Assembly (NCBI GenBank): GCA_949068525.1
Contig: CARTIQ010000002.1
Coordinates: 62,001 to 126,000 of the forward strand
Source of the DNA: an uncultured Eubacteriales bacterium
GTDB taxonomy: Bacteria > Bacillota > Clostridia > Oscillospirales > Acutalibacteraceae
Direction: 5' to 3'
Length of the DNA stretch: 64,000 nucleotides
In this document: positions 1 through 7,292 of the stretch, piece after piece
Numbering within the stretch: position 1 is the stretch's first letter
Layout of the letters: every line of letters starts with the position of its first letter
Position numbers and translations under genes: made by a program
Notes under the pieces: model-generated
The model's input: only the letters and a program-made list of their open reading frames with translations
Told to the model about the DNA's origin: nothing
Database searches by the model: none

Positions 1-4
1 TCAT
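1..4 (-). CDS. Left-edge partial gene, first codon only
   Basis: Only the start of a leftward gene is visible. An ATG lies on the minus strand at 4-2, preceded by AAGGAG at 19-14 with a 9-nt gap, which is a textbook start. A plausible minus-strand promoter (56-84) sits behind it. Nothing can be said about the product because the gene leaves the window after one base of its second codon. Confidence 0.35.
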
Positions 5-55
5 TAATAAACTCTCCTTACAATAACATTTAGTATTTTTACATCTGTTTTATTT

Positions 56-84
56 ATTATAGCCCAATAAAATTAAAAAGTCTA
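56..84 (-). promoter_or_regulatory. Promoter of the left-edge gene
   Basis: On the minus strand a perfect -10 TATAAT (61-56) is preceded by a 17-bp spacer and a weak -35 TAGACT (84-79). It points at the AAGGAG/ATG at 19-2. The rest of 85-340 is AT-rich and I see no gene or clear structure in it. Confidence 0.4.
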
Positions 85-342
85 CAATAATTTTAAAAAT
101 CTCCCATATATTTAAAATTTATAAAATTGTTGCTGGTTTTTTGTTTGTTTTTCTGTTTTAGAAATTTAATTTTCTCTTAATATCGATCCACACCCATAAT
201 ATTCGATACCAAATTTCATGCCACGAAGTTCTTCTTATGTTTTTCTTTTGTAAATGGCGGGTTAGATTTTTAAAGCAAATTTACGTAAAACCTCAAAAAT
301 TAAAGTTTTTATCCCTTAAATTAAAATGTTGAAAAATTATGC

Positions 343-371
343 TTGACTCCGCTCGTTAAATGGTGTAAAAT
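343..371 (+). promoter_or_regulatory. rplM-rpsI promoter
   Basis: A -35 TTGACT (343-348), 17-bp spacer and -10 TAAAAT (366-371) lie 42 bp before the rplM start. The leader is short and I see no ribosomal-protein leader structure. Confidence 0.75.
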
Positions 372-412
372 CTATTTATTGATCTATTTTATTTGTTTTT
401 GGAGGAATATAA

Positions 413-841
413 ATGTCAACTTTTATGCCGAAACTCCATGAGGTTTCTCGCAAATGGTTCGTCATCGATGCCGCTGGCAAGCCCCTTGGTCGTGTTGCCG
501 TTCAGGCTGCCACCCTGCTGCGCGGTAAGCACAAACCTTCTTTTGCCCCTCACGTTGATTATGGCGATCATGTTATTATCATTAATTGTAAAGACGTTGT
601 TTTGACGGGTAACAAGCTTACTCAAAAGCACTATTACCGTCACAGCGGTTATATTGGCCATTTAAAGGCTACTAGGTATGACAAAATTATGGCTGAACGC
701 CCCGAACTCGCTATGGCTTTGGCTGTTAAGGGTATGATTCCTGATACCACTATTGGTCGCAAAGCTTTGACTAGACTGCGCGTTTTTGCTGGCGCGGAAC
801 ATTCCCATGCCGCTCAGATGCCCGAAGTCTTTAACGTGTAA
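413..841 (+). CDS. rplM: 50S ribosomal protein L13
   Basis: L13 is an early-assembly protein of the large ribosomal subunit. The 142-residue product has the usual length and carries family hallmarks: a KWFVIDAAGKPLGR opening, the RGKHKPSFAPHVDYGD segment and a C-terminal region with VKGMIP and GRKALTRLRVF. The start at 413 is preceded by GGAGGA at 401-406. It forms the usual two-gene operon with rpsI, which starts 16 bp downstream with its own AAAGGAG, and both use the promoter at 343-371. Identification is secure. Confidence 0.97.
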   Translation: MSTFMPKLHEVSRKWFVIDAAGKPLGRVAVQAATLLRGKHKPSFAPHVDYGDHVIIINCKDVVLTGNKLTQKHYYRHSGYIGHLKATRYDKIMAERPELAMALAVKGMIPDTTIGRKALTRLRVFAGAEHSHAAQMPEVFNV

Positions 842-857
842 GAAAGGAGTATTATAT

Positions 858-1259
858 ATGTATAACGAAGTTGCTTACCTCTATGGCACCGGAAGAAGAA
901 AAAGTTCTGTTGCTAGAGTCCGTGTTTACAAAGGTTCTGGCAAAATTATTATTAACGACAGGCCTATTGACGACTATTTTGGCCTCGAGACGTTGAAATT
1001 GATCGTTCGTCAACCTTTGGTCCTAACTAAAACTGACGGCGATTTCGATATTGTTTGCAGAGTCGCTGGTGGTGGGGTTACCGGTCAGGCTGGTGCTATT
1101 CGTCATGGAATTTCTCGTGCTCTTCTTCAACACAGCGATGAGGATTTTCGGCCCCTTCTCAAAAAGGCCGGATTTTTGACGCGCGATCCTAGAATGAAAG
1201 AACGTAAAAAATACGGTCTTAAGGCAGCTCGCCGTGCACCTCAGTTCTCAAAGAGATAA
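858..1259 (+). CDS. rpsI: 30S ribosomal protein S9
   Basis: S9 is a small-subunit protein whose basic C-terminal tail reaches the P-site tRNA. The 133-residue protein shows the family features: YGTGRRKSSVARV near the start, GGGVTGQAGAIRHGISRAL in the middle, LTRDPRMKERKKYGL, and a tail ending in QFSKR. I chose the ATG at 858, seven bases after AAAGGAG (843-849). A longer reading from 786 would overlap the end of rplM and adds no family sequence. A terminator follows at 1291-1321. Confidence 0.97.
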   Translation: MYNEVAYLYGTGRRKSSVARVRVYKGSGKIIINDRPIDDYFGLETLKLIVRQPLVLTKTDGDFDIVCRVAGGGVTGQAGAIRHGISRALLQHSDEDFRPLLKKAGFLTRDPRMKERKKYGLKAARRAPQFSKR

Positions 1260-1290
1260 TATTGCTATCTTAATTTACTTATTTTTTAAG

Positions 1291-1321
1291 GTCTGCACGA
1301 AATTTCGTGTGGGCTTTTTTG
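1291..1321 (+). terminator. rplM-rpsI terminator
   Basis: The core palindrome CACGAAATTTCGTG is extended by G-U and G-C pairs to about 12 bp and followed by TTTTTTG. It ends the rplM-rpsI operon. Confidence 0.85.
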
Positions 1322-1392
1322 TTTATGTTTTATAAAAATTAAGCTTAATTTTAAGTTTATGTGCCTTTACTTACAAAGTTTTTGCGTTTAGA

Positions 1393-1421
1393 TTGTTTTT
1401 ATTTCACAAATATGGTATGAT
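1393..1421 (+). promoter_or_regulatory. Promoter of the 1447 gene
   Basis: TTGTTT (1393-1398), 17-bp spacer, -10 TATGAT (1416-1421) with an extended TGG before it. The transcript would start only a few bases before the ribosome binding site. Confidence 0.45.
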
Positions 1422-1446
1422 ATTAAATAAAAAAGGAGGATTTTTG

Positions 1447-1914
1447 GTGAAAAAATTTTTATCAGGTCTATTAGTGTTTGCTTTAATTCTTGGTTGTTGT
1501 GAGCCTTGCTTAGTTTATGGTGCAAAAGTTGCGCAAGATCAAATTACGGCTTCAAATAACGAGAAAGAGAACAAACAAAAAGAATTTTTAATAAAGTTTC
1601 TAAAGTCTGCCCAAGAAAAAGAAATCAAGGCAATTAAACAACGGTTAAAGAAATTTAATTCAAAACAATTTGAAAAAATTGATAAAATAGAGAGCATGTC
1701 CACATCTGACTATGGTTGGCATAAATTTAAGGAAGCGTGTATTGCAGTTGCTGTTATAGGCAGCGCTTTACCTGTTTCTTATTTAATATGTAAAGAATAT
1801 TCTATAGAGATACGGGATTTCATTTATTTTTTGAAAGAAAAAGTGTTATGCTCAAGAGATCTTGTTTATCTTAGCTTAATCCTTACACTTGCATATTTTT
1901 CAAAATCCGCTTAA
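1447..1914 (+). CDS. Small exported or membrane protein, unrecognised
   Basis: I do not recognise this 155-residue protein. The GTG start at 1447 is supported by AAAGGAGG at 1432-1439. The N-terminus is a signal sequence ending in LILGCC, which is close enough to a lipobox that it may be a lipoprotein. A lysine- and glutamate-rich helical stretch follows (about 35-85), then a hydrophobic segment near 100-120 and a second at the very C-terminus. It is probably anchored at both ends with the charged part outside. It stands alone behind its own promoter and has no operon partner to suggest a role. Confidence 0.6.
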   Translation: MKKFLSGLLVFALILGCCEPCLVYGAKVAQDQITASNNEKENKQKEFLIKFLKSAQEKEIKAIKQRLKKFNSKQFEKIDKIESMSTSDYGWHKFKEACIAVAVIGSALPVSYLICKEYSIEIRDFIYFLKEKVLCSRDLVYLSLILTLAYFSKSA

Positions 1915-2139
1915 CCCTTGTTGTTCCGGGAAAAATCTGATCTCTTCATTTTTGTTTTAAATATTAATTTTATGTAATTAATTGTTACTTTTTTGTAACT
2001 AGTAAATTTCTGCTATTTGCACAAACATTTTTCCATTAATTTACACAAAGCACTCTTGTTTGCGATTTTTGGGCGTTTATTCTTTTGATTTTTTATGTTT
2101 TCTTTGTTTAATGTGCATAAAAATACAAAAATTAATCGT

Positions 2140-2169
2140 TTGACATTTATAACTCCGCTTATTTATAAT
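2140..2169 (+). promoter_or_regulatory. Promoter of the YabE-like gene
   Basis: TTGACA (2140-2145), 18-bp spacer, TATAAT (2164-2169), giving a leader of about 80 nt. The 220 bp before it (1915-2139) is AT-rich. It holds only a weak hairpin, GTTAC-TTTTTT-GTAAC, near 1985-2000. Confidence 0.7.
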
Positions 2170-2257
2170 TATTTTCGTTAGATTTTATTTAAACTTAATA
2201 CTTACCATGACCTCTGTGTTTTTGGTTACACATTGGTTACGAAACGGAGGAATGTCT

Positions 2258-3475
2258 TTGATTACCAAGTTTAAAAGTCTATCGAATACACAAATTAAGC
2301 GGATTTTATCTTTGGTTTTGATTATTGTTTTGGGTGCAGGCTCTTCTGCCGCGGTTTTTGGGTTGAGCAATGACTTTACCATTACCGATGGTGATAGTGT
2401 TACTAAGATTCGCACTCTTCATAACGAAACTAGCGCTGTTTTGCGGCAGGCTGGAATCCAGGTCGATGAGAATAAGGATAAGGTTCATCGGACTGATAGA
2501 GATAACAATCAGGTCGATATTGTGATTAAACGCGCTTTTGCTGTTGATGTGTTTTTTGACGGCGAATGGCACTCTTTTGAAGTTAACGACGGTACTGTTG
2601 CGGATTTATTTGCTTTGCATAATATCCCTGCTGGCGACGGATTTTTCGTCTCTGCTGCTATGGATGAGCCGCTTTCTGCTGGAAAGAAGATTGTTGTTTC
2701 GCGATTTGTTCCTGTGAATGTCTTTATTGATGGCGAAAATCGCGCAGTTTCTGTGCCAGAGGGTACGGTTGATAATGCTTTGAAATTTCTGCAGATCGAG
2801 CTTTCGCCTGACGATACTGTTAGCGAACCTCTAGACAAAGTTGTTGAAGATGGCTTGAATATTACTGTTAATCGCGTTGAAATTAAGGAAGTTACCGAAC
2901 GAGAGACAATTAATTTCTCTACTGCGATTAAAAAGTCCGGCGCTTTGGGTCGCGGTGAGTTTAAAATCGAAGTCGCTGGCTCCAATGGTGAAAAGGACGT
3001 TGTTAAGCGAATCAAATACGTCGATGGGAAGCCCACTGATGTTGAGGTTTTGTCAGAGAATGTCTTGAAGGCGCCTGTTAATCAGGTTAAAATTGTTGGT
3101 ACTAAGCCCATTGCTAAATCTCGAGCTGGCAAGGTTTCTATCTCCACGGAGGACGGCACTATTGTCGATGAGACCGGGAATGTCCATCGTTATCGCAAGG
3201 TTTTGACCGGAGTTTGCACTGCTTATACTAACAGTAAAAAAGATGGTGGCCCGCGGACTTCTACCGGAAAGATCGCTAAAGTCGGGATGGTTGCTGTTGA
3301 TCCGCGTGTTATCCCTTATGGCACGGAACTTTATGTTCCGGGGTACGGTCGCTGTGTTGCTGCTGATACCGGCGGCGCTTTGAGAAGTGGTCGCGTTTTG
3401 CTAGATCTCTTTATGAACAGTGAGTCGGAATGCCGCAGTTGGGGACGTCGCACTAAGAATATTTATGTTTTATGA
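2258..3475 (+). CDS. YabE-like cell-wall protein (DUF348/G5/3D)
   Basis: This is an exported cell-wall protein of the YabE/resuscitation-promoting-factor-like type. The 405 residues run in order: a membrane anchor or signal (about 10-35), three DUF348 repeats (about 36-205), a G5 domain (about 205-290), and a C-terminal 3D domain with its conserved acidic residues in AVDPRVIPYGTELYVPG, AADTGG and LDLFM. 3D domains resemble the MltA lytic transglycosylase catalytic core, so peptidoglycan cleavage is the expected role. Start: GGAGG at 2246-2250 is one base from an ATG at 2252 but seven bases from a TTG at 2258, so the TTG is more likely. Family is secure, substrate is inferred. Confidence 0.88.
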   Translation: MITKFKSLSNTQIKRILSLVLIIVLGAGSSAAVFGLSNDFTITDGDSVTKIRTLHNETSAVLRQAGIQVDENKDKVHRTDRDNNQVDIVIKRAFAVDVFFDGEWHSFEVNDGTVADLFALHNIPAGDGFFVSAAMDEPLSAGKKIVVSRFVPVNVFIDGENRAVSVPEGTVDNALKFLQIELSPDDTVSEPLDKVVEDGLNITVNRVEIKEVTERETINFSTAIKKSGALGRGEFKIEVAGSNGEKDVVKRIKYVDGKPTDVEVLSENVLKAPVNQVKIVGTKPIAKSRAGKVSISTEDGTIVDETGNVHRYRKVLTGVCTAYTNSKKDGGPRTSTGKIAKVGMVAVDPRVIPYGTELYVPGYGRCVAADTGGALRSGRVLLDLFMNSESECRSWGRRTKNIYVL

Positions 3476-3484
3476 TCTTTTAAA

Positions 3485-3513
3485 TTGACTCTTCTTTAAC
3501 TTTCTTGTATAAT
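3485..3513 (+). promoter_or_regulatory. Promoter of the 3540 membrane gene
   Basis: TTGACT (3485-3490), 17-bp spacer, perfect TATAAT (3508-3513). It starts ten bases after the stop of the YabE-like gene. The predicted transcript starts near 3520, just before the ribosome binding site. Confidence 0.7.
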
Positions 3514-3539
3514 TGTCTTGGACAAAGGAGGCGCATGAT

Positions 3540-3848
3540 ATGTGGTTTGCCATCGCTTTATCTATTCTTTTTCTCGCTATTACTACTATTTTCTTTACGG
3601 CCGAACTTCGCGGATTCCCTATGTATCGCTCCTTGGCTTTCTTCTTCTTGTTTGAGGGTTTTTACACGCTTATCGATTTTATTGTTGCCGAAATTTGGCC
3701 CAATTTTAAGGGTATGTCTTTACTTCACAACGCTGGTTGCTTGATCTTTGGCCTTTACGTGGTTTTAACTTTATTTCGATATAAGAATAATAACCTGATT
3801 TCTGTTAATTCTAATAAAGAAAAAAGCCTTTTGAAAAATGAAAAATAA
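3540..3848 (+). CDS. Small three-helix membrane protein, unrecognised
   Basis: The 102-residue protein is not recognised. GGAGG at 3527-3531 is eight bases before the ATG at 3540, which decides the start: an ATG at 3535 lies in another frame and only three bases away. Three hydrophobic segments are visible (about 2-20, 27-47 and 60-80) with an aromatic, acidic linker (EIWPNFKG), then a charged cytoplasmic tail rich in Lys and Asn. It is monocistronic, bounded by the promoter at 3485-3513 and the terminator at 3869-3905. Confidence 0.65.
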   Translation: MWFAIALSILFLAITTIFFTAELRGFPMYRSLAFFFLFEGFYTLIDFIVAEIWPNFKGMSLLHNAGCLIFGLYVVLTLFRYKNNNLISVNSNKEKSLLKNEK

Positions 3849-3868
3849 TTGTTAATTAGTAAAATTAT

Positions 3869-3905
3869 AAACCCCCGAGAGATCACTACTCTGGGGGGTT
3901 TTTGT
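3869..3905. terminator. Convergent terminator
   Basis: A hairpin AACCCCC(G)AGAG / CTCTGGGGGGTT with a 7-nt loop is followed by TTTTTGTTTG on the plus strand. On the minus strand a weaker T-rich tail follows, so it may serve both the 3540 gene and srtB. Confidence 0.85.
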
Positions 3906-3913
3906 TTGTCAAA

Positions 3914-4819
3914 TTATTGCTCTACGTACCAAGTTAATTTACCTTCGGCTAGATCTTTCTCAAATCCGTTAATCTTTGGCGCTTTGCCGCCATACTTGGC
4001 ATAGTACCCCTGAGGCATTAGCGGATTGCCTCTTATTTTTGCATTTTCTACGTCTACTTCTGGCGACTCTCCTTCTCGGACTTCCCTTGCAACCACCACG
4101 GTACGGAATTCTTTTAGCTCACTGGAGCATGTGGAGAGCGTCATGAGTCGGTCGTTTTTACCGATGTCCACCGGGGTGTCTAGAATCGACCGCACTTTTA
4201 AGTCATATACGAAGTCGAGAAAGTCCTTGTCGCCCGCAAAATCTATTTTTAGGTAGTCGAACAGCTTGCCCTGTGACTCGAGCGTGTTCGTCTTGAAAAC
4301 CGAGATGATCTTCCATTCAGAGCGCTTTGCCAAGGTATTAAACGTTATTTTAGGGCGCTGCTTATAAAAGTTCAAGTCATCGTACCTTATTAAATGCCCG
4401 AACATACTAGCATCTCGCATATTATGGCCGTACAAAATCAGGTTTTTCGAGGGTTTCTCTAGGTCGCAGAGTGAATCCAAAAAGATGCTGCCGAATCCGC
4501 TGTGCTCCTTTTTGTAGTTGCGGTACAGGTAGTAGATCGGATCGCTCGGGGCAGACTGCAGCACCGGATAATTTATCGGTGTATCGTTAATTCTTATCCA
4601 GCCCATTATGTCGCTATTTATCGCCATCAGCGCCGCCAAATTCCCTGTCTCTTCTTCAGAGTCGGCTTCTTTATAGTAGACCTCCTCGATTTCCTTCAGC
4701 GTAGATGCATTCTGGTAGGGCTCGATAAAGCACAGATTGACGATTATCCCTAGCGAGACGACAAAAATTACCGCGCTCAAAATAAAGATTATTTTTTTCA
4801 AATTTTTCGGTTTTTTCAT
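3914..4819 (-). CDS. srtB: Class B sortase
   Basis: A membrane-anchored transpeptidase that cleaves a sorting motif in exported proteins and joins them to the cell wall. The 301 residues contain an N-terminal signal anchor (about 8-30) and a class B sortase domain with the catalytic His132 in LYGHN, Cys231 in TLSTC and an arginine in EFRTVVVAR (Arg239 by position). The start is preceded by AGAGGGG. It is the third gene of an iscS-thiI-srtB run, 14 bp after the thiI stop, an operon with no obvious shared function. It is the only sortase in the window; the surface protein at 51135-52565, with a SAKTGD motif, is the natural candidate substrate, but that pairing is inference. Confidence 0.93.
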   Translation of the reverse strand: MKKPKNLKKIIFILSAVIFVVSLGIIVNLCFIEPYQNASTLKEIEEVYYKEADSEEETGNLAALMAINSDIMGWIRINDTPINYPVLQSAPSDPIYYLYRNYKKEHSGFGSIFLDSLCDLEKPSKNLILYGHNMRDASMFGHLIRYDDLNFYKQRPKITFNTLAKRSEWKIISVFKTNTLESQGKLFDYLKIDFAGDKDFLDFVYDLKVRSILDTPVDIGKNDRLMTLSTCSSELKEFRTVVVAREVREGESPEVDVENAKIRGNPLMPQGYYAKYGGKAPKINGFEKDLAEGKLTWYVEQ

Positions 4820-4833
4820 ACGACCCCTCTTTT

Positions 4834-6006
4834 CTATTCTAAAATCTCTGTTATTTTTATAGCCTCAATCGCCGATCTAATCAGATTTTCGCAATTTATT
4901 TTGCTCTCTTCCCTCTGTATATCGCTCAGTACCGGCTTGGTTCGGGGATGCTTAGGTGTGAATACTGTACAGCAATCTTCGTAAGGCAAAATGGAAGTCT
5001 CAAATGTCTCGATTTTTCTTGCGATTTCCACTATTTCATCTTTGTCCATACCGATTAGTGGCCTGAATATAGGCATTTTTGCGACATCATTTGTGCAGAT
5101 GATAGCATCCATCGTCTGGCTAGCTACCTGGCCTAAACTTTCGCCTGTAATTAGGGCTTTACATCGATATCTTTTTGCGATAATCTCCGAAATTCTCATC
5201 ATAAAGCGGCGCATTATCACTGTAAAAAAGTCTTCGGCGCAATTTTTCTTGATATCCTCCTGAATCTCCGTGAATGGAACGGTTATCATCGTGATTTTTC
5301 CCGCAAACTCCGCGACTTTTCTTAGCAGCAACTCCACTTTCTGCTCGGCTCGGAGGCTTGTGTACGGTGGGCTTGCGAAATGGATCGCAATCAGCTCTAC
5401 GCCGCGCTTCGCCAGCATCCACGCTGCCACAGGGCTGTCTATTCCGCCAGAAATCAGCACGGCAGCTCGGCCTCCCGTTCCAACAGGGATTCCACCTGCT
5501 CCAGGCAGCGAATCGCCTCTTACATATGCCCCGAAGTCTCTAACCTCGACTGTTACGGTGATCTCTGGGTTGTGCACGTCCACCGACAGGTGCGGAAACG
5601 CCTCTAGAATGCGCTCTCCGACGGCTGCCGAGATCTCCGGCGACTTTAGTGAAAATTTCTTGTCGCTGCGTTTCGATTCAACTTTAAACGTCCGCATTTT
5701 TGACAAAACTCCGCCCAAATATTCAACCGCTGTCCCCTTTATTGCCGCCAAATCCTTGTCGCACTGCGCCGCTCTAGCGTACCGAGAGATCCCAAATATT
5801 TTGCCGACCGTTTTCTCTATCCGCGCAAAATCTACGGTTTCGCCCTGTGGAATCAGGTAAATCGTCGATTGCTGGTTTATCACTCGGAATTCCCCGTGTT
5901 CTGCGATTCTTCGCTTGATAGTCCGTACAAGTTTGTCCTCGAAGTTTTTTCGGTTGAGCCCCTTCAGTACGATTTCGCCTAGCTTTATCAACATCACTTC
6001 TCTCAT
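4834..6006 (-). CDS. thiI: tRNA 4-thiouridine synthase ThiI
   Basis: ThiI adenylates U8 of tRNA and receives persulfide sulfur from a cysteine desulfurase to make 4-thiouridine. The 390 residues show the N-terminal ferredoxin-like and THUMP region (about 1-165) and a PP-loop ATPase domain starting with SGGIDSPVAAWML (SGGIDS at 186-191). There is no C-terminal rhodanese domain, which is the usual Firmicutes form; the sulfur must then come directly from the desulfurase encoded immediately upstream (25 bp gap). That arrangement argues for tRNA thiolation rather than thiamine synthesis. Confidence 0.95.
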   Translation of the reverse strand: MREVMLIKLGEIVLKGLNRKNFEDKLVRTIKRRIAEHGEFRVINQQSTIYLIPQGETVDFARIEKTVGKIFGISRYARAAQCDKDLAAIKGTAVEYLGGVLSKMRTFKVESKRSDKKFSLKSPEISAAVGERILEAFPHLSVDVHNPEITVTVEVRDFGAYVRGDSLPGAGGIPVGTGGRAAVLISGGIDSPVAAWMLAKRGVELIAIHFASPPYTSLRAEQKVELLLRKVAEFAGKITMITVPFTEIQEDIKKNCAEDFFTVIMRRFMMRISEIIAKRYRCKALITGESLGQVASQTMDAIICTNDVAKMPIFRPLIGMDKDEIVEIARKIETFETSILPYEDCCTVFTPKHPRTKPVLSDIQREESKINCENLIRSAIEAIKITEILE

Positions 6007-6031
6007 TTTTCCCGCCGATTCCCCCTTTCAA

Positions 6032-7162
6032 TCAAATGTGCGCCAGCGTCTCTATGCCAACCTTCAGCTGAAGTAACAGCTCTTCAACGTCTGCACGTGT
6101 GTTTTCTCGAGAAAAACTGATCCTCAACGCAGTATCTATACGCCTTTCTGGCAACCCCATCTCGCGCAAAACCCGACTCCGCTTGCCTTTTGCGCATGCA
6201 GAACCACTCGAAACAAAAATTCCCCTGCTAGACAAAAAATGGAGCATCGTCTCCGATTTTATTTCGTTTGTAGAAATATTAATTATATGCGAAACCGCAT
6301 CCTGTGGGGAGTTTACGCTGATTTCCTTTAAGTCAACGAGTCTCTCTCTTAAGTACCAGTTCAGGTTGGTTATTTTGTCGCCCTGCGGCCCCAATTCAAT
6401 CTGCTCAACTGCCGCGCCAAATCCCGCAATTAGCGATACTGCCTCTGTTCCTGGCCGCACCCCTTGTTGCTGCTCTCCCCCGTATGTTCGCGGGATTATT
6501 CGCATGCCTCTGCGTTTAAACAGCGCTCCCACGCCTTTCGGCCCGTGAATTTTGTGTGCCGAGACTGTTAGCAAATCCACTCCTAGCTTTTCTGCGTTGA
6601 CCGGGATCTTGCCAAACGCTTGGACTGCATCTACATGCAGCAGTGCTGGCGATTTGCGCCCTTCTATGACTCCCTTTATTTTCTCTACTGGAAAAATCGA
6701 GCCGACCTCATTGTTCACCATCATGACACTTACCAAAATCGTGTCTGCATCGACAGCTTCTTCGATTTGCTCTATCAAAACTCGTCCGTTGGCGTCTGGA
6801 CGTAAGTATACCACGTCATACCCCTGTTTTTCGAGCTCCTGTGCTGGGTTATGCACCGATGAATGCTCTATCGATGTCGTTACAATCTTATTCCCTCGCC
6901 TTTTGTTTGCGTTCACAGCTCCAAAAACCGCAAGATTGTTAGCTTCTGTGCCTCCAGATGTAAAAAAAATCTCACCCTCAGTGGCATTCAAACTCTTTTC
7001 AAGAATTTTTCGCGCGCCTTCAACTTCTTTTTCCGCTTCAAATCCCTTTTCATGCAGCGATGATGGGTTTCCAAACTTCGTCGTGAGCACTTCCACAATC
7101 TTATCCACCGCCGCCCTGCACGGCCTAGTTGTCGCGCTGTTGTCCAGATAAATCTCGCTCAT
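6032..7162 (-). CDS. iscS: Cysteine desulfurase (NifS/IscS type)
   Basis: A PLP enzyme that removes sulfur from cysteine and carries it as a persulfide. The 376 residues begin IYLDNSATTRP, place the PLP lysine at Lys204 in SAHKIHGPKG and the active-site cysteine at Cys323 in SSGSACAKGKRSR. The ATG at 7162 follows a GGGGGTGA ribosome site. It is the first gene of iscS-thiI-srtB, and its position before thiI marks ThiI as the main sulfur acceptor (in Bacillus the comparable desulfurase is NifZ). A TATAAT-like -10 on the minus strand at 7207-7202 may drive the operon, but no good -35 accompanies it. Confidence 0.94.
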   Translation of the reverse strand: MSEIYLDNSATTRPCRAAVDKIVEVLTTKFGNPSSLHEKGFEAEKEVEGARKILEKSLNATEGEIFFTSGGTEANNLAVFGAVNANKRRGNKIVTTSIEHSSVHNPAQELEKQGYDVVYLRPDANGRVLIEQIEEAVDADTILVSVMMVNNEVGSIFPVEKIKGVIEGRKSPALLHVDAVQAFGKIPVNAEKLGVDLLTVSAHKIHGPKGVGALFKRRGMRIIPRTYGGEQQQGVRPGTEAVSLIAGFGAAVEQIELGPQGDKITNLNWYLRERLVDLKEISVNSPQDAVSHIINISTNEIKSETMLHFLSSRGIFVSSGSACAKGKRSRVLREMGLPERRIDTALRISFSRENTRADVEELLLQLKVGIETLAHI

Positions 7163-7247
7163 CCCGTCACCCCCGCACCCCGCACGAATCCTCTAAAGAA
7201 CATTATAACTCAAAATTCTCAACAAGAAAATAGTTTTTCTCAAAAAG

Positions 7248-7280
7248 AAAAAAGAGTTCACAAAATGCCTCGTAAACTCT
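7248..7280 (-). terminator. Lysozyme gene terminator
   Basis: Read leftward, AGAGTTTAC ... GTGAACTCT (one mismatch) closes a 10-nt loop and is followed by a T-run. It lies just downstream of the stop at 7293. Confidence 0.7.
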
Positions 7281-7292
7281 AAAACTTCAAAG